A stretch of DNA of 64,000 bases from Advenella faeciporci. Lineage in GTDB: Bacteria; Pseudomonadota; Gammaproteobacteria; Burkholderiales; Burkholderiaceae_B. Below the pieces are notes generated by a model. The model searched no databases, was not told the origin of the DNA, and saw nothing but the letters and a program-made list of their open reading frames with translations. Shown here one piece after another: positions 56,480-64,000 of this stretch. The stretch covers positions 310,001 through 374,000 of the forward strand of contig NZ_BMYS01000001.1 in the NCBI RefSeq assembly GCF_014652395.1. The letters are read 5' to 3'. The stretch's first letter is position 1, and the number at the start of each line of letters is the position of its first letter. Position numbers and translations under genes: made by a program.

Positions 56480-57223
56480 TTAATTGTCCTGCTTGCCAAA
56501 ACCCAGATAACTCTCAATAACCCGGGGATCGTGGAGCAGCTCGGAAGCATTACCCTCAAGACGGACCTCTCCCATTTCAAGCACGTAACCGTAATCGGCC
56601 ACTTGCAGGGCAGCACGGGCATTTTGCTCTACCAGCAAAATTGACACCCCGTTTTCCCGAAGCCTCATGATAGTATGAAAAACCTCGCGCACCACCAATG
56701 GCGCCAGCCCCAGGCTGGGCTCATCAAGCATCAGCACTTTGGGTTTGCCCATTAAGGCACGCCCAACCGCCAGCATTTGACGCTCTCCGCCCGACAAGGT
56801 ACCGGCATTTTGCATGCGTCGCTCTTTCAGTCGCGGAAACAGTTCATAAACTTCATCCAGCGTGTCCCTCCAGTTTTTTTCCCGGGCACGATAACGGCGA
56901 AAACCGCCTAGCAGCAGGTTATCCTCGACCGGCATGCTGGAAAACAACTCGCGTTTTTCTGGCACCAGGCACAGGCCATTAGCCACCCGGTCTTCAACAA
57001 TCAGGCGACTGATATCGTGTTCCTGGTAAACCACCTCACCATTGGCCGAGCCAGGAACCGGCAGTGAGCCCATGATGGCATTGAGCAAGGTGGACTTACC
57101 CGCCCCGTTGGCCCCGATAACCGTTACCACCTGGCCACTTTTTACTTTAAGATTGATATTTTGCACAGCCAGCACCTTGCCATACTGTGCACACAGGTTT
57201 TTGGTTTCCAGTAAGATACTCAT
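56480..57223 (-). CDS. livF: ABC transporter ATPase LivF
   Basis: ATP-binding subunit of a branched-chain-amino-acid-type (HAAT) importer. The 247 residues have Walker A GANGAGKST, signature LSGGERQMLAVGRAL and Walker B VLMLDEPSLGLA. It overlaps the LivM-LivG fusion gene by 4 bases and is last in the operon. Confidence 0.95.
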   Translation of the reverse strand: MSILLETKNLCAQYGKVLAVQNINLKVKSGQVVTVIGANGAGKSTLLNAIMGSLPVPGSANGEVVYQEHDISRLIVEDRVANGLCLVPEKRELFSSMPVEDNLLLGGFRRYRAREKNWRDTLDEVYELFPRLKERRMQNAGTLSGGERQMLAVGRALMGKPKVLMLDEPSLGLAPLVVREVFHTIMRLRENGVSILLVEQNARAALQVADYGYVLEMGEVRLEGNASELLHDPRVIESYLGFGKQDN

Positions 57224-59058
57224 GCGTTTGCACCCTTTGCGTCAATGGAAATACCCAGGTCATCATCGACACCGCCCAAATAGGCCTCAAGCACCACGGG
57301 ATTCACCTGAATCTGCCCGGGTGTACCTTCTGCAATACGGGTACCAAAATCCATAACCACCAAATGATTGGTCAGGCGCATGACAAAATCCATATCGTGT
57401 TCCACCAGCAAAATACTCATTCCCTCATCGCGCAAACCGGACAGTACACTGGCCAGCTCCTGCTTTTCCTTGTAGCGCAAACCTGCTGCAGGCTCATCAA
57501 GCAGCAGCAAGGTTGGATCAAGTGCCAACGCACGGGCAATTTCCACAATACGTTGCTGGCCCAAAGACAGATTGCCAGCCTGCTCGTGCAGATAATCACC
57601 CAGCCCGACCCGCTCAAGCTGCTTTTTGGCTTCTTGCAGCATTTGGGCCTCGGTCTCACGCTCCAGATGCAGCAGACTTTGCACAATACCCGTATTGACG
57701 CGCAAATGCGCCCCCAGCGCCACGTTTTCAAGCACACTCATGGTTGGCAGCAGCTGCACATGCTGAAAGGTGCGACCCACGCCAAGCGCGGCGATTTTAC
57801 GGGATGACAGCGAACCGATTTCCTGCCCCATGAAACGTACGGAACCGCGGGTTAGCGAGTGCACCCCTGTAATCAGGTTGAAAGTGGTACTTTTACCTGC
57901 GCCATTGGGCCCGATAAGGCCCATGATTTGACCGGCATGGATATTGAAACTGATATCATTGACAGCCACCAGGCCACCAAACTCCTTGCGGATATTGTCC
58001 ACTTCAAGAATGAGCTCACCATGTTGTGGCCTGTTCCGCTGCGGCAGGGCTGAAGAAGCGTCGGGTACCGGTTTGGGCTGCACCAGCTGGCTGCCGGTGA
58101 ACTTGGCCACAAAATTAACCAGTATGGGCCACAGGCCTTCGCGGGCATGGTGCAAAATAAACACCATTAAAATACCAAACACCACCATTTCGAAGTTGGC
58201 CGAGGTATTTAACAATTGTGGCACAATATCCTGGATATGGTCTTTCATGGTAAGGATAAGCGTGGAACCAAAAACAGCTCCCCAGATATTGGCTGAGCCG
58301 CCAATAACAGCCATGAACAGATATTCAATACCGTAGTTAATACCAAACGTACTGGGGCTGACAGCCCGCTGCTCGTGGGCATACAACCAGCCTGCCAGCC
58401 CGGCCAAGACACCGGCGTAGACAAAAGCAACCACCTTATAATATTTGGTATGCACCCCAAAGGATTCGGCCATGCCCGCCCCGCTTTTGAGCGAACGGAT
58501 AGCCCGCCCGGGACGGGAATCCAACAGGTTTTTGCTGAACCAGACGGCCAGCAGCACGCACGCCCAAATAAGAAAATAAATATGTTTGGCCTTCAGCAGG
58601 GAAAAACCAAAAATCTCGATGGGTGGAATACCGGGAATACCATCGTGACGCCCCAGGAAACCCAGGTTGCCGTACAGGTAATAAAAAACCAGACAAACCG
58701 CAATCGTGCTAAGCGGCAAATAATGCCCTGACAGGCTTAAGGTGATTTGCCCCAGAATATAGGAGACGATAAACGTTAAAGCCAGGGCCACCAGCAAACC
58801 CACCCACGGAGAGTAACCGGCCGTGGTTGACAGATAGGCGGTTGCATAGGCACCAATACCGACAAATGCAGCCTGACCAAAAGAAGTCAGGCCACCCACA
58901 CCGGTCAGCACCACCAGCCCCAGCACAACCAGGCTGGCAATACCGATCGAGTTCATCTGGTTGATCCAGAACTCGGGGGTGCCTGGAAAGACAGGCAGAA
59001 CCACCAGAAAAATGATAAACAGTGCAAGAAATAAACGTTTCATTTTATTATTCTTCAT
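57220..59058 (-). CDS. LivM-LivG fusion: HAAT permease joined to ATPase
   Basis: 612 residues with two parts normally separate. Residues about 1-320 are a LivM permease with eight or more hydrophobic segments (GGLTSFGQAAFVGIGAYATA); a linker rich in P and Q follows; residues about 347-600 are LivG (Walker A GPNGAGKST near 383-391, LSLGQQRIVEIARAL, LLLDEPAAGL). The reading frame runs through without a break, so this is a true fusion. It overlaps livH by 11 bases at its start; an alternative ATG is at 59043. Confidence 0.93.
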   Translation of the reverse strand: MKNNKMKRLFLALFIIFLVVLPVFPGTPEFWINQMNSIGIASLVVLGLVVLTGVGGLTSFGQAAFVGIGAYATAYLSTTAGYSPWVGLLVALALTFIVSYILGQITLSLSGHYLPLSTIAVCLVFYYLYGNLGFLGRHDGIPGIPPIEIFGFSLLKAKHIYFLIWACVLLAVWFSKNLLDSRPGRAIRSLKSGAGMAESFGVHTKYYKVVAFVYAGVLAGLAGWLYAHEQRAVSPSTFGINYGIEYLFMAVIGGSANIWGAVFGSTLILTMKDHIQDIVPQLLNTSANFEMVVFGILMVFILHHAREGLWPILVNFVAKFTGSQLVQPKPVPDASSALPQRNRPQHGELILEVDNIRKEFGGLVAVNDISFNIHAGQIMGLIGPNGAGKSTTFNLITGVHSLTRGSVRFMGQEIGSLSSRKIAALGVGRTFQHVQLLPTMSVLENVALGAHLRVNTGIVQSLLHLERETEAQMLQEAKKQLERVGLGDYLHEQAGNLSLGQQRIVEIARALALDPTLLLLDEPAAGLRYKEKQELASVLSGLRDEGMSILLVEHDMDFVMRLTNHLVVMDFGTRIAEGTPGQIQVNPVVLEAYLGGVDDDLGISIDAKGANA

Positions 59059-60088
59059 CCTCTTCGTGCTTGACTAAAATGGCGCGTAACAGCAGAACAG
59101 GAATAACAATACCAAAGACAATAACCTCTTTGTAATCACTGGCCCAGAATGTGGTGAAGGCCTCGATAATGCCAATGGCAATGGCGCCAAAAGCCGCCAG
59201 CGGATAACTGACCAGACCACCAATAATGGCGCCTACAAATCCTTTAAGGCCAATCATGAAACCCGTTTCATAGGTAATGGTAATGAATGACACGATCATG
59301 ATGCCAGACAACACCCCGACCAACGCGGTTAAAAAGAAAGTAAGGTGCCCCGACATGGAAGTACCAATACCTACCAGTCGGGCACCCCGACGGTTAACCG
59401 CTGTTGCGCGCAAGGCGCGGCCATACAGGGTTTTGCCAAAAAACAGCCACAGAGCACCAATAATGGCCACGGTCATGCCAATGACAAACAGGCTTTGGTA
59501 TGACCAGCTTAACGAGGCTATTTCAACCGAGCCGTCAAAGAAAGGTTCGGAAACCAGCCAGCCTTCGGCACCAAAAAACACCAAGCCCAATCCCACCAGC
59601 GCATAATGCACGGCAATGGAGACAATTAACAGGGTAAGCACCGAATGCTCGGCAACCGGCTCGTAGGCAATACGGTAAAGCATGGGGCCCAGTGGCACAA
59701 CCAGCAGCAGCGTGAGGAAGGCTTTTACCCACAATGAAGGATCGGTGGCCAGAACAACCGGCACCGCCCACAACAAAAGCAAGGGGTAGATAATAAAAAG
59801 TCCCAGGGATTTAAGCAGCGTTTTCCTGTCTTTACCCTGGTAGACAAAATACAGCTCTTTCAGGAACAAAACCGCGCCGAACATGGGCAGCAGCCAAATA
59901 GTGCCAGGCTTGCCGCCATCGGCCATAATTGCAAAAGTAAGTGCACCAAAAGTGACAAACTCTCCCTGTGCAATAAAAATAATGCGGGTAACAACAAATA
60001 CAAGGACCAGCGAAACAGCCATCAGGGCGTATATCACCCCGGTAACCAAGCCGTCCTGCATAAGTATTTTGGCTATAGACCAATCCAT
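59048..60088 (-). CDS. livH: ABC transporter permease LivH
   Basis: Second membrane subunit of the importer. Start chosen at MDWSIAKILMQDGLVTG (60088); the longer frame has an unlikely hydrophilic start. The 346 residues have about eight transmembrane helices, conserved VTRIIFIAQGEFVTFGAL near the N-terminus and GFVGAIIGGLVSYPLAAFGA near the C-terminus. The central loop region (residues about 75-115, KELYFVYQGKDRKTLLKSL) is longer than in E. coli LivH (308). Confidence 0.93.
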   Translation of the reverse strand: MDWSIAKILMQDGLVTGVIYALMAVSLVLVFVVTRIIFIAQGEFVTFGALTFAIMADGGKPGTIWLLPMFGAVLFLKELYFVYQGKDRKTLLKSLGLFIIYPLLLLWAVPVVLATDPSLWVKAFLTLLLVVPLGPMLYRIAYEPVAEHSVLTLLIVSIAVHYALVGLGLVFFGAEGWLVSEPFFDGSVEIASLSWSYQSLFVIGMTVAIIGALWLFFGKTLYGRALRATAVNRRGARLVGIGTSMSGHLTFFLTALVGVLSGIMIVSFITITYETGFMIGLKGFVGAIIGGLVSYPLAAFGAIAIGIIEAFTTFWASDYKEVIVFGIVIPVLLLRAILVKHEEDEE

Positions 60089-60206
60089 CTTCTGCTTTTT
60101 CTCTTTTTGATATGTAGAACAATAATAGTGGCAGCGCATTTGCCACAATGGCCCGCCTGCTGACAGGACGGGCCACCAGAGCATTTATGGCGCTGATCGG
60201 GCTGGC

Positions 60207-61382
60207 TTATTCGGTACCCAGCTCGGGCGCATAAACCCACTTGCCATCAACAACCTTGACCAGTACGCGCGAGCGTTCATCAAGACCTGTATGATTGTTT
60301 GGGCTCATGTTGAAAATACCATGCACACCTTTTACGTCACTGGTATTTTCAAGCGCATCGCGCATGGCCACGCGGAAGGCTTCGGTACCAGGTTGTGCAC
60401 CGCTGGCAATCGCCTTGGGAATGGCTGCATTGATTAGTGCAGCGGCATCCCACATATGGCCGCCAAATACACTCACAGAGCCTTTGCCGAATTTGTTTTC
60501 ATAGCTTTCTATGTAAGACAGGCCTTCGGCCTTGACCGGATTATCATCGGCAAGCTGGTCGGCCACCAGCAATGGACCCACTGGCAATACCAGGCCCTCG
60601 CAGGCCTTGGCACATACACGCAGGAAGTCGCTATTGGCAGAACCATGGGTATGATAGATTTGACCTTTATAGCCACGCTGTTTAAGTTCGCGTTGAGGCA
60701 AAGCACCCGGTGTACCGGCGGTAGCCACCAGAACCGCATCGGGTTTGGTGGCCAACAGTTTAAGCACCTGGCCGGTAACGCTGGTATCAGGACGGTTATA
60801 GCTTTCTTCGGCCACAATCCTGATATCGGTGTCTTTCAGGACACTTTTCACTTCATTCAGCCAGCTTTGGCCGTAGGCATCGGCAAAACCAATCACGCCC
60901 AGGGTTTTGACATTCGCTTTTTTCATGGCATCAGCCAGGGCCTGTGCCATCAGGAAATCGTTTTGGGGGGTTTTGAACGCCCATTTCTTGGCGCCTTCCT
61001 GGGGCTCAACCACGACAGCATTACCTGCCAGGCTGATGACCGGCACTTTATTCTCGGCGGCGACATCTACCATGGCCAGGGAGCCAGGGGTCACCGTGCT
61101 GCCAATCATGACATCGATTTTGTTTTCACTGATCAGCTTGCGCATGTTTTTAACGGCTTGCGTGGTGTCAGTTGCATCATCATATACAACGTAATTTACC
61201 TTGACGCCATTCACGTCGGCAGGAACCACGTCGACTGTGTTTTTTTCAGGAATGCCCAACGAGGCTGCCGGACCGGTAGCGGAAATGGACACACCAACAT
61301 TGACGACGTTTTGCGCCATCGCAGTACCCACGAATGCAGTGGCAAGCATCATACTTAAAGAGGTTAATTTGGCAAGCTTCAT
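60207..61382 (-). CDS. HAAT-family periplasmic binding protein (LivK-like)
   Basis: Solute receptor of the same ABC transporter. The 391 residues have a signal peptide (cut near TAMAQ) and a type I periplasmic binding fold: NVGVSISATGPAASLGIPE, MIGSTVTPGSLAMVDVA, FGGHMWDAAALINAAI. The start at 61382 follows a GGAG element 12 bases upstream; the frame further up is unlikely. The ligand could be a branched-chain amino acid, amide or aromatic acid: similar proteins vary. First gene of the operon. Confidence 0.9.
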   Translation of the reverse strand: MKLAKLTSLSMMLATAFVGTAMAQNVVNVGVSISATGPAASLGIPEKNTVDVVPADVNGVKVNYVVYDDATDTTQAVKNMRKLISENKIDVMIGSTVTPGSLAMVDVAAENKVPVISLAGNAVVVEPQEGAKKWAFKTPQNDFLMAQALADAMKKANVKTLGVIGFADAYGQSWLNEVKSVLKDTDIRIVAEESYNRPDTSVTGQVLKLLATKPDAVLVATAGTPGALPQRELKQRGYKGQIYHTHGSANSDFLRVCAKACEGLVLPVGPLLVADQLADDNPVKAEGLSYIESYENKFGKGSVSVFGGHMWDAAALINAAIPKAIASGAQPGTEAFRVAMRDALENTSDVKGVHGIFNMSPNNHTGLDERSRVLVKVVDGKWVYAPELGTE

Positions 61383-61646
61383 GTTTAATTTGTCTCCAGG
61401 GACACAATAAATGGGGCAGTAAAACCGCAGGTAACAAAAGGCAAACGTGAATCTTACCATTTGTCAGCCTTGAAAATACCGCAGAACCTCATTTTACGCT
61501 AACATAGTGCCTTGTAATGGGCTCCTGGCGCACTTTTTCCCGCATTCAAACAATGTGTAACAAAAAAATAAACTTATCCGGGAAATAAAACACATAATAC
61601 TCATTTCATTTAAAATGGCATGTTTCATTCCCCAAACAGGTGAACA

Positions 61647-62039
61647 GTGAAAATCATCAAATCCGACGCGCAATGGCAACAGGAGCTTACTCCTGAAGAA
61701 TATTATGTGGCGCGGCAAAAAGGCACCGAACGCGCTTTTACCGGGCGCTACTGGAACACCTTCTCGGCAGGCATCTACCGCTGCGTGGGTTGCGGCACTC
61801 CCCTTTTTGCCTCAGACACCAAATTTGATGCGGGATGTGGCTGGCCCAGTTATTTTGAACCAATCAACCCCGATCATGTCAGAGAAGAGCGTGACACCAG
61901 CCATGGCATGGTTCGTACCGAAATCCTGTGCAACATCTGCGATTCCCATCTAGGACATGTTTTTCCCGATGGACCGCCCCCCACAGGCCTGCGTTATTGC
62001 ATCAACTCCCTTTCTTTACGTTTTGAACCCACCGAATGA
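61647..62039 (+). CDS. msrB: Peptide methionine-(R)-S-oxide reductase MsrB
   Basis: Repairs methionine-R-sulfoxide. The 130 residues have two zinc CxxC pairs (CVGC, CNIC), the substrate segment CGWPSYFEP, and catalytic Cys near 119 in RYCINSLSL. Start is GTG with AGGTGA upstream. It overlaps yciB by 4 bases (ATGA) and heads the msrB-yciB-bolA-ppiC run. The 264 bases upstream to the LivK-like gene are AT-rich; no firm promoter was chosen. Confidence 0.96.
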   Translation: MKIIKSDAQWQQELTPEEYYVARQKGTERAFTGRYWNTFSAGIYRCVGCGTPLFASDTKFDAGCGWPSYFEPINPDHVREERDTSHGMVRTEILCNICDSHLGHVFPDGPPPTGLRYCINSLSLRFEPTE

Positions 62040-62581
62040 AAAAATTCCTGTTTGATTTTTTTCCACTTGTCCTGTTTTTTGTCGCTTTCAAAGTAGCCGA
62101 CATCTACGTTGCCACTTGGGCTGCCATTGTGGCAAGTGTGGCGCAAATTGCCTGGCTCAAGCTACGCAAAAAGCCTATTGAAGCCACTAACTGGATGAAC
62201 GTGATTATTATTGTCGTGTTCGGTGGTGCCACCATTTATTTCCAGAATGAAGCCTTCGTCAAATGGAAGCCCACCGTTCTTTACTGGATGTTTGCAACCA
62301 TCCTGCTCGGCGGCAAACTGTTTTTCAAAAAAAATCTCATTCAAAAACTGCTTGGTGCCCAAATGAACATGGACAATCATGTCTGGGACAAACTTAATTA
62401 CAGCTGGTCGGGTTTTTTTATTATTGCCGGTGCCATCAACCTGTTTGTTGCCTTTTCGGGGTATTTTACCCTGGACCAATGGGCAACGTTCAAGGTGTTC
62501 GGCATGACCATTCTGCTTGTTATTTTCGCTATCGGCCAGTCCCTCTGGATCAGCCGCCACATTGACATTCCCGAGAACTGA
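62036..62581 (+). CDS. yciB: Inner-membrane septation protein A (YciB)
   Basis: 181-residue protein with five hydrophobic helices, family YciB/IspA (intracellular septation protein). Conserved [39 protein letters not shown] and [20 protein letters not shown]. It takes part in envelope and division-site assembly in relatives. Overlaps msrB by 4 bases and precedes bolA by 8 bases. Confidence 0.95.
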   Translation: MKKFLFDFFPLVLFFVAFKVADIYVATWAAIVASVAQIAWLKLRKKPIEATNWMNVIIIVVFGGATIYFQNEAFVKWKPTVLYWMFATILLGGKLFFKKNLIQKLLGAQMNMDNHVWDKLNYSWSGFFIIAGAINLFVAFSGYFTLDQWATFKVFGMTILLVIFAIGQSLWISRHIDIPEN

Positions 62582-62589
62582 GCCCGACC

Positions 62590-62850
62590 ATGTCAGATCG
62601 TATTAAATTAATTGAAGAAAGGCTTTCTGCTCTTTCCCCGCTCAAACTACAAATCATTGACGACTCTCATTTGCATGCCGGACATGCCGGCAGCCAAAAC
62701 GGCGCCGGCCATTACACGGTCATCATTCAGTCTGCCCTGTTCAATGATTTAAGTCGGGTTGCCCGGCAAAGACTGGTCTATGATGCCCTTAATGACCTGA
62801 TTCCATTCCCAATCCACGCACTTGCCATTCAAACTCAAACTACTATTTGA
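62590..62850 (+). CDS. bolA: BolA family protein
   Basis: 86-residue protein with the BolA fold pattern: helix DRIKLIEERLSALSPLKLQI, then DDSHLHAGHAG with conserved histidine, and RQRLVYDALNDLI. Members bind [2Fe-2S] clusters with monothiol glutaredoxins and some act as regulators. No cysteine ligand is seen, which fits the H-type loop. It lies between yciB and the parvulin gene. Confidence 0.93.
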   Translation: MSDRIKLIEERLSALSPLKLQIIDDSHLHAGHAGSQNGAGHYTVIIQSALFNDLSRVARQRLVYDALNDLIPFPIHALAIQTQTTI

Positions 62851-62866
62851 CAACAAAAGGAAACTT

Positions 62867-63658
62867 ATGAAACGCTTTATGTTACTTGCCGCAACTTGTG
62901 CGGTAGCCCTGCCTGCTTTTGCCCAGAACATTGCAACCGTGAATGGCAACGCCATTACCGAAGCCGAACTTAACAACACCGTCAAGGCCCTGGTTGCCCG
63001 TGGTGCCCAGGATACCCCCGAGTTCCGCAAACAGTTAACCGAAGAGCTCATTAATCGCGCCGTGCTGGTTCAGGAAGCCGAAAAAGCAGGCATTGACAAG
63101 AAAGATGACGTTTCGCTTGCCCTGAGCAATGCAAAACAGGAAATCCTGATTGCCTCTTTACTGCAGGACTGGAGCCAGAAAAACCAGATTTCCGATGCTG
63201 AAATCCAAAAAGCTTACGATGAAATCGTTAAGGCAAATGCCAATAAAAAAGAATATAAAGTAAAACATATTCTGGTTAAAGACGAAACAGCCGCCAACAA
63301 ACTGCTAAAAAGCATTAAAGACAAGAAAGCCAAGTTTGCCGATGTAGCCAAAAAAGAGTCCATTGATTCAGGTAGCGGTAAAGCAGGTGGCGATCTGGGC
63401 TGGGCACCTGCCGAAAACTATGTACCGGAATTTGCCAATGCCGTCAAAGCAGCCAAAAAAGGCCAACTGATTGCCAAACCCGTGAAATCACAATTTGGCT
63501 GGCACATCATTCAGGTTGAAGACGAACGCGCCGCCCAGGCACCCAAACTGGAGGAAGTAAAACCACAACTTCAGCAAATGCTAAGCCAGCAAGCCCTGCA
63601 AAAGCACATGAAAGCACTGCGTGACGAAGCCAAAGTTGAAATCACCGAGAAAAAATAA
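62867..63658 (+). CDS. Periplasmic parvulin-type peptidyl-prolyl isomerase
   Basis: Protein-folding helper of 263 residues. Signal peptide MKRFMLLAATCAVALPAFAQ, an N-terminal chaperone helix region (about 20-115, SurA_N-like), and a PpiC rotamase domain (about 125-225, KVKHILVKDE, GGDLGWAPAENYVPEFANAV, FGWHIIQVED). The ATG at 62867 is preceded by AAAAGGAAA; the longer frame shadows bolA. Resembles PrsA/PpiC proteins common here downstream of bolA in Alcaligenaceae. Confidence 0.93.
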   Translation: MKRFMLLAATCAVALPAFAQNIATVNGNAITEAELNNTVKALVARGAQDTPEFRKQLTEELINRAVLVQEAEKAGIDKKDDVSLALSNAKQEILIASLLQDWSQKNQISDAEIQKAYDEIVKANANKKEYKVKHILVKDETAANKLLKSIKDKKAKFADVAKKESIDSGSGKAGGDLGWAPAENYVPEFANAVKAAKKGQLIAKPVKSQFGWHIIQVEDERAAQAPKLEEVKPQLQQMLSQQALQKHMKALRDEAKVEITEKK

Positions 63659-63677
63659 GCCCGATTGCAGACATAGG

Positions 63678-63703
63678 GGTTCCCACGCAGGAGCGTGGGA
63701 ACC
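63678..63703. repeat. Palindromic repeat, copy 3
   Basis: GGTTCCCACGC-AGGA-GCGTGGGAACC, an 11-base-pair perfect stem with a 4-base loop, related to the pair at 50.7 kb. It lies between the convergent parvulin and ligA genes and might also end transcription, but has no T-run. Confidence 0.8.
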
Positions 63704-63715
63704 AGGATCAAGCAA

Positions 63716-64000
63716 TCAGGACAGGCCCAGCATGCGTCTTAACTGATCTTCATCTATCACGTTTACGCCCAATTGACGGGCCTTTTCAAGCTTGCTGCCG
63801 GCATCGTCTCCAGCCACCACATAACTGGTTTTTTTGGATACTGAGCCGCTTACCTTGCCACCAGCTTCCATAATAAGCTTGCCTGCCTCTTCGCGTGACC
63901 AGGTAGGCAAAGTACCCGTCAGCACAAAGGTATTACCAGCCAGCGTATCATTCTGGCTTTTTTCAAGCTGTTTGGGCTGCACACCCACTTGCAGCAAATC
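63716..64000 (-). CDS. ligA: NAD-dependent DNA ligase, C-terminal BRCT domain (5' part outside window)
   Basis: The last 94 residues of a protein that continues beyond the right edge. They form a BRCT domain: [57 protein letters not shown], ending in [13 protein letters not shown]. That is the C-terminus of LigA. The frame stays open to base 64000. It converges on the parvulin gene. Confidence 0.92.
   Translation of the reverse strand, partial: DLLQVGVQPKQLEKSQNDTLAGNTFVLTGTLPTWSREEAGKLIMEAGGKVSGSVSKKTSYVVAGDDAGSKLEKARQLGVNVIDEDQLRRMLGLS

Noticed and set aside
60456-61358. Open frame of 300 codons on the plus strand
   Set aside because: Antisense shadow of the LivK-like gene, no ribosome site, no recognisable motif.

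Overview
This 64 kb window looks like a piece of ordinary chromosome from a betaproteobacterium of the order Burkholderiales, most likely Alcaligenaceae or a close relative, with base composition near 50% GC by eye. The clues are the gene orders yceD-rpmF-plsX-fabHDG-acpP-fabF-rpoE-mucA-mucB-mucD-lepA-lepB-rnc-era-recO and trpB-trpA-accD, a Bug-family (TctC) binding protein far from any TctAB genes, an intracellular polyhydroxybutyrate depolymerase, a LivM-LivG fusion and an L32 without zinc cysteines. No transposase, phage gene, CRISPR array, tRNA or rRNA was seen. Most genes are housekeeping.

Layout. 1-994 is the end of ETF:ubiquinone oxidoreductase. 1468-2586 holds a secreted NlpC/P60 hydrolase and, convergent to it, a small cysteine-rich DUF2325 protein whose promoter contains a near-perfect Fur box. 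2803-10066 is a fatty-acid beta-oxidation operon (FadE-type dehydrogenase, thiolase, hydratase/dehydrogenase, acyl-CoA ligase); its electrons would leave through ETF and the ETF:QO at the left edge. 10079-15030 has cysB, lptF, pepA, holC and a Bax-inhibitor-1-like protein. 15126-25533 (minus) carries a MuiA-like protein, then recO-era-rnc-lepB, lepA, and the sigma-E operon rpoE-rseA-mucB-mucD. 25530-32599 (minus) is a YgfX-like gene plus the type II fatty-acid synthesis cluster with plsX, rpmF and yceD. 32706-37239 holds maf, a tetrapyrrole-methylase-fold enzyme, an AmiD-like amidase lipoprotein, an orphan msrQ, gph and rluC.

37231-40938 is rne with a roughly 500-base structured leader. 41096-44673 (minus) is a small accessory catabolic group: MarR regulator, class A flavin monooxygenase, DUF2783 partner and Bug binding protein, with a long inverted repeat in front of the monooxygenase. 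44836-50134 (minus) is trpB-trpA-accD preceded by relA. 50193-56367 mixes redox and storage genes (flavodoxin-fold protein, RidA, pncB, fdxA-fpr, phaZ, a soluble RnfB-like ferredoxin, nth). 56480-61382 (minus) is a complete branched-chain amino-acid-type ABC transporter with a permease-ATPase fusion. 61647-64000 has msrB-yciB-bolA-ppiC and the 3' end of ligA.

The best leads are the Fur-controlled DUF2325 gene, the MarR/monooxygenase/DUF2783/Bug group with its operator-like repeat, the hairpins in the rne leader, the dispersed palindromic repeats at about 50.7 and 63.7 kb, and the YgfX-like gene overlapping rpoE. I see no convincing wholly new multi-gene system. Functional calls come from recognising conserved motifs by reading; no database search was run.
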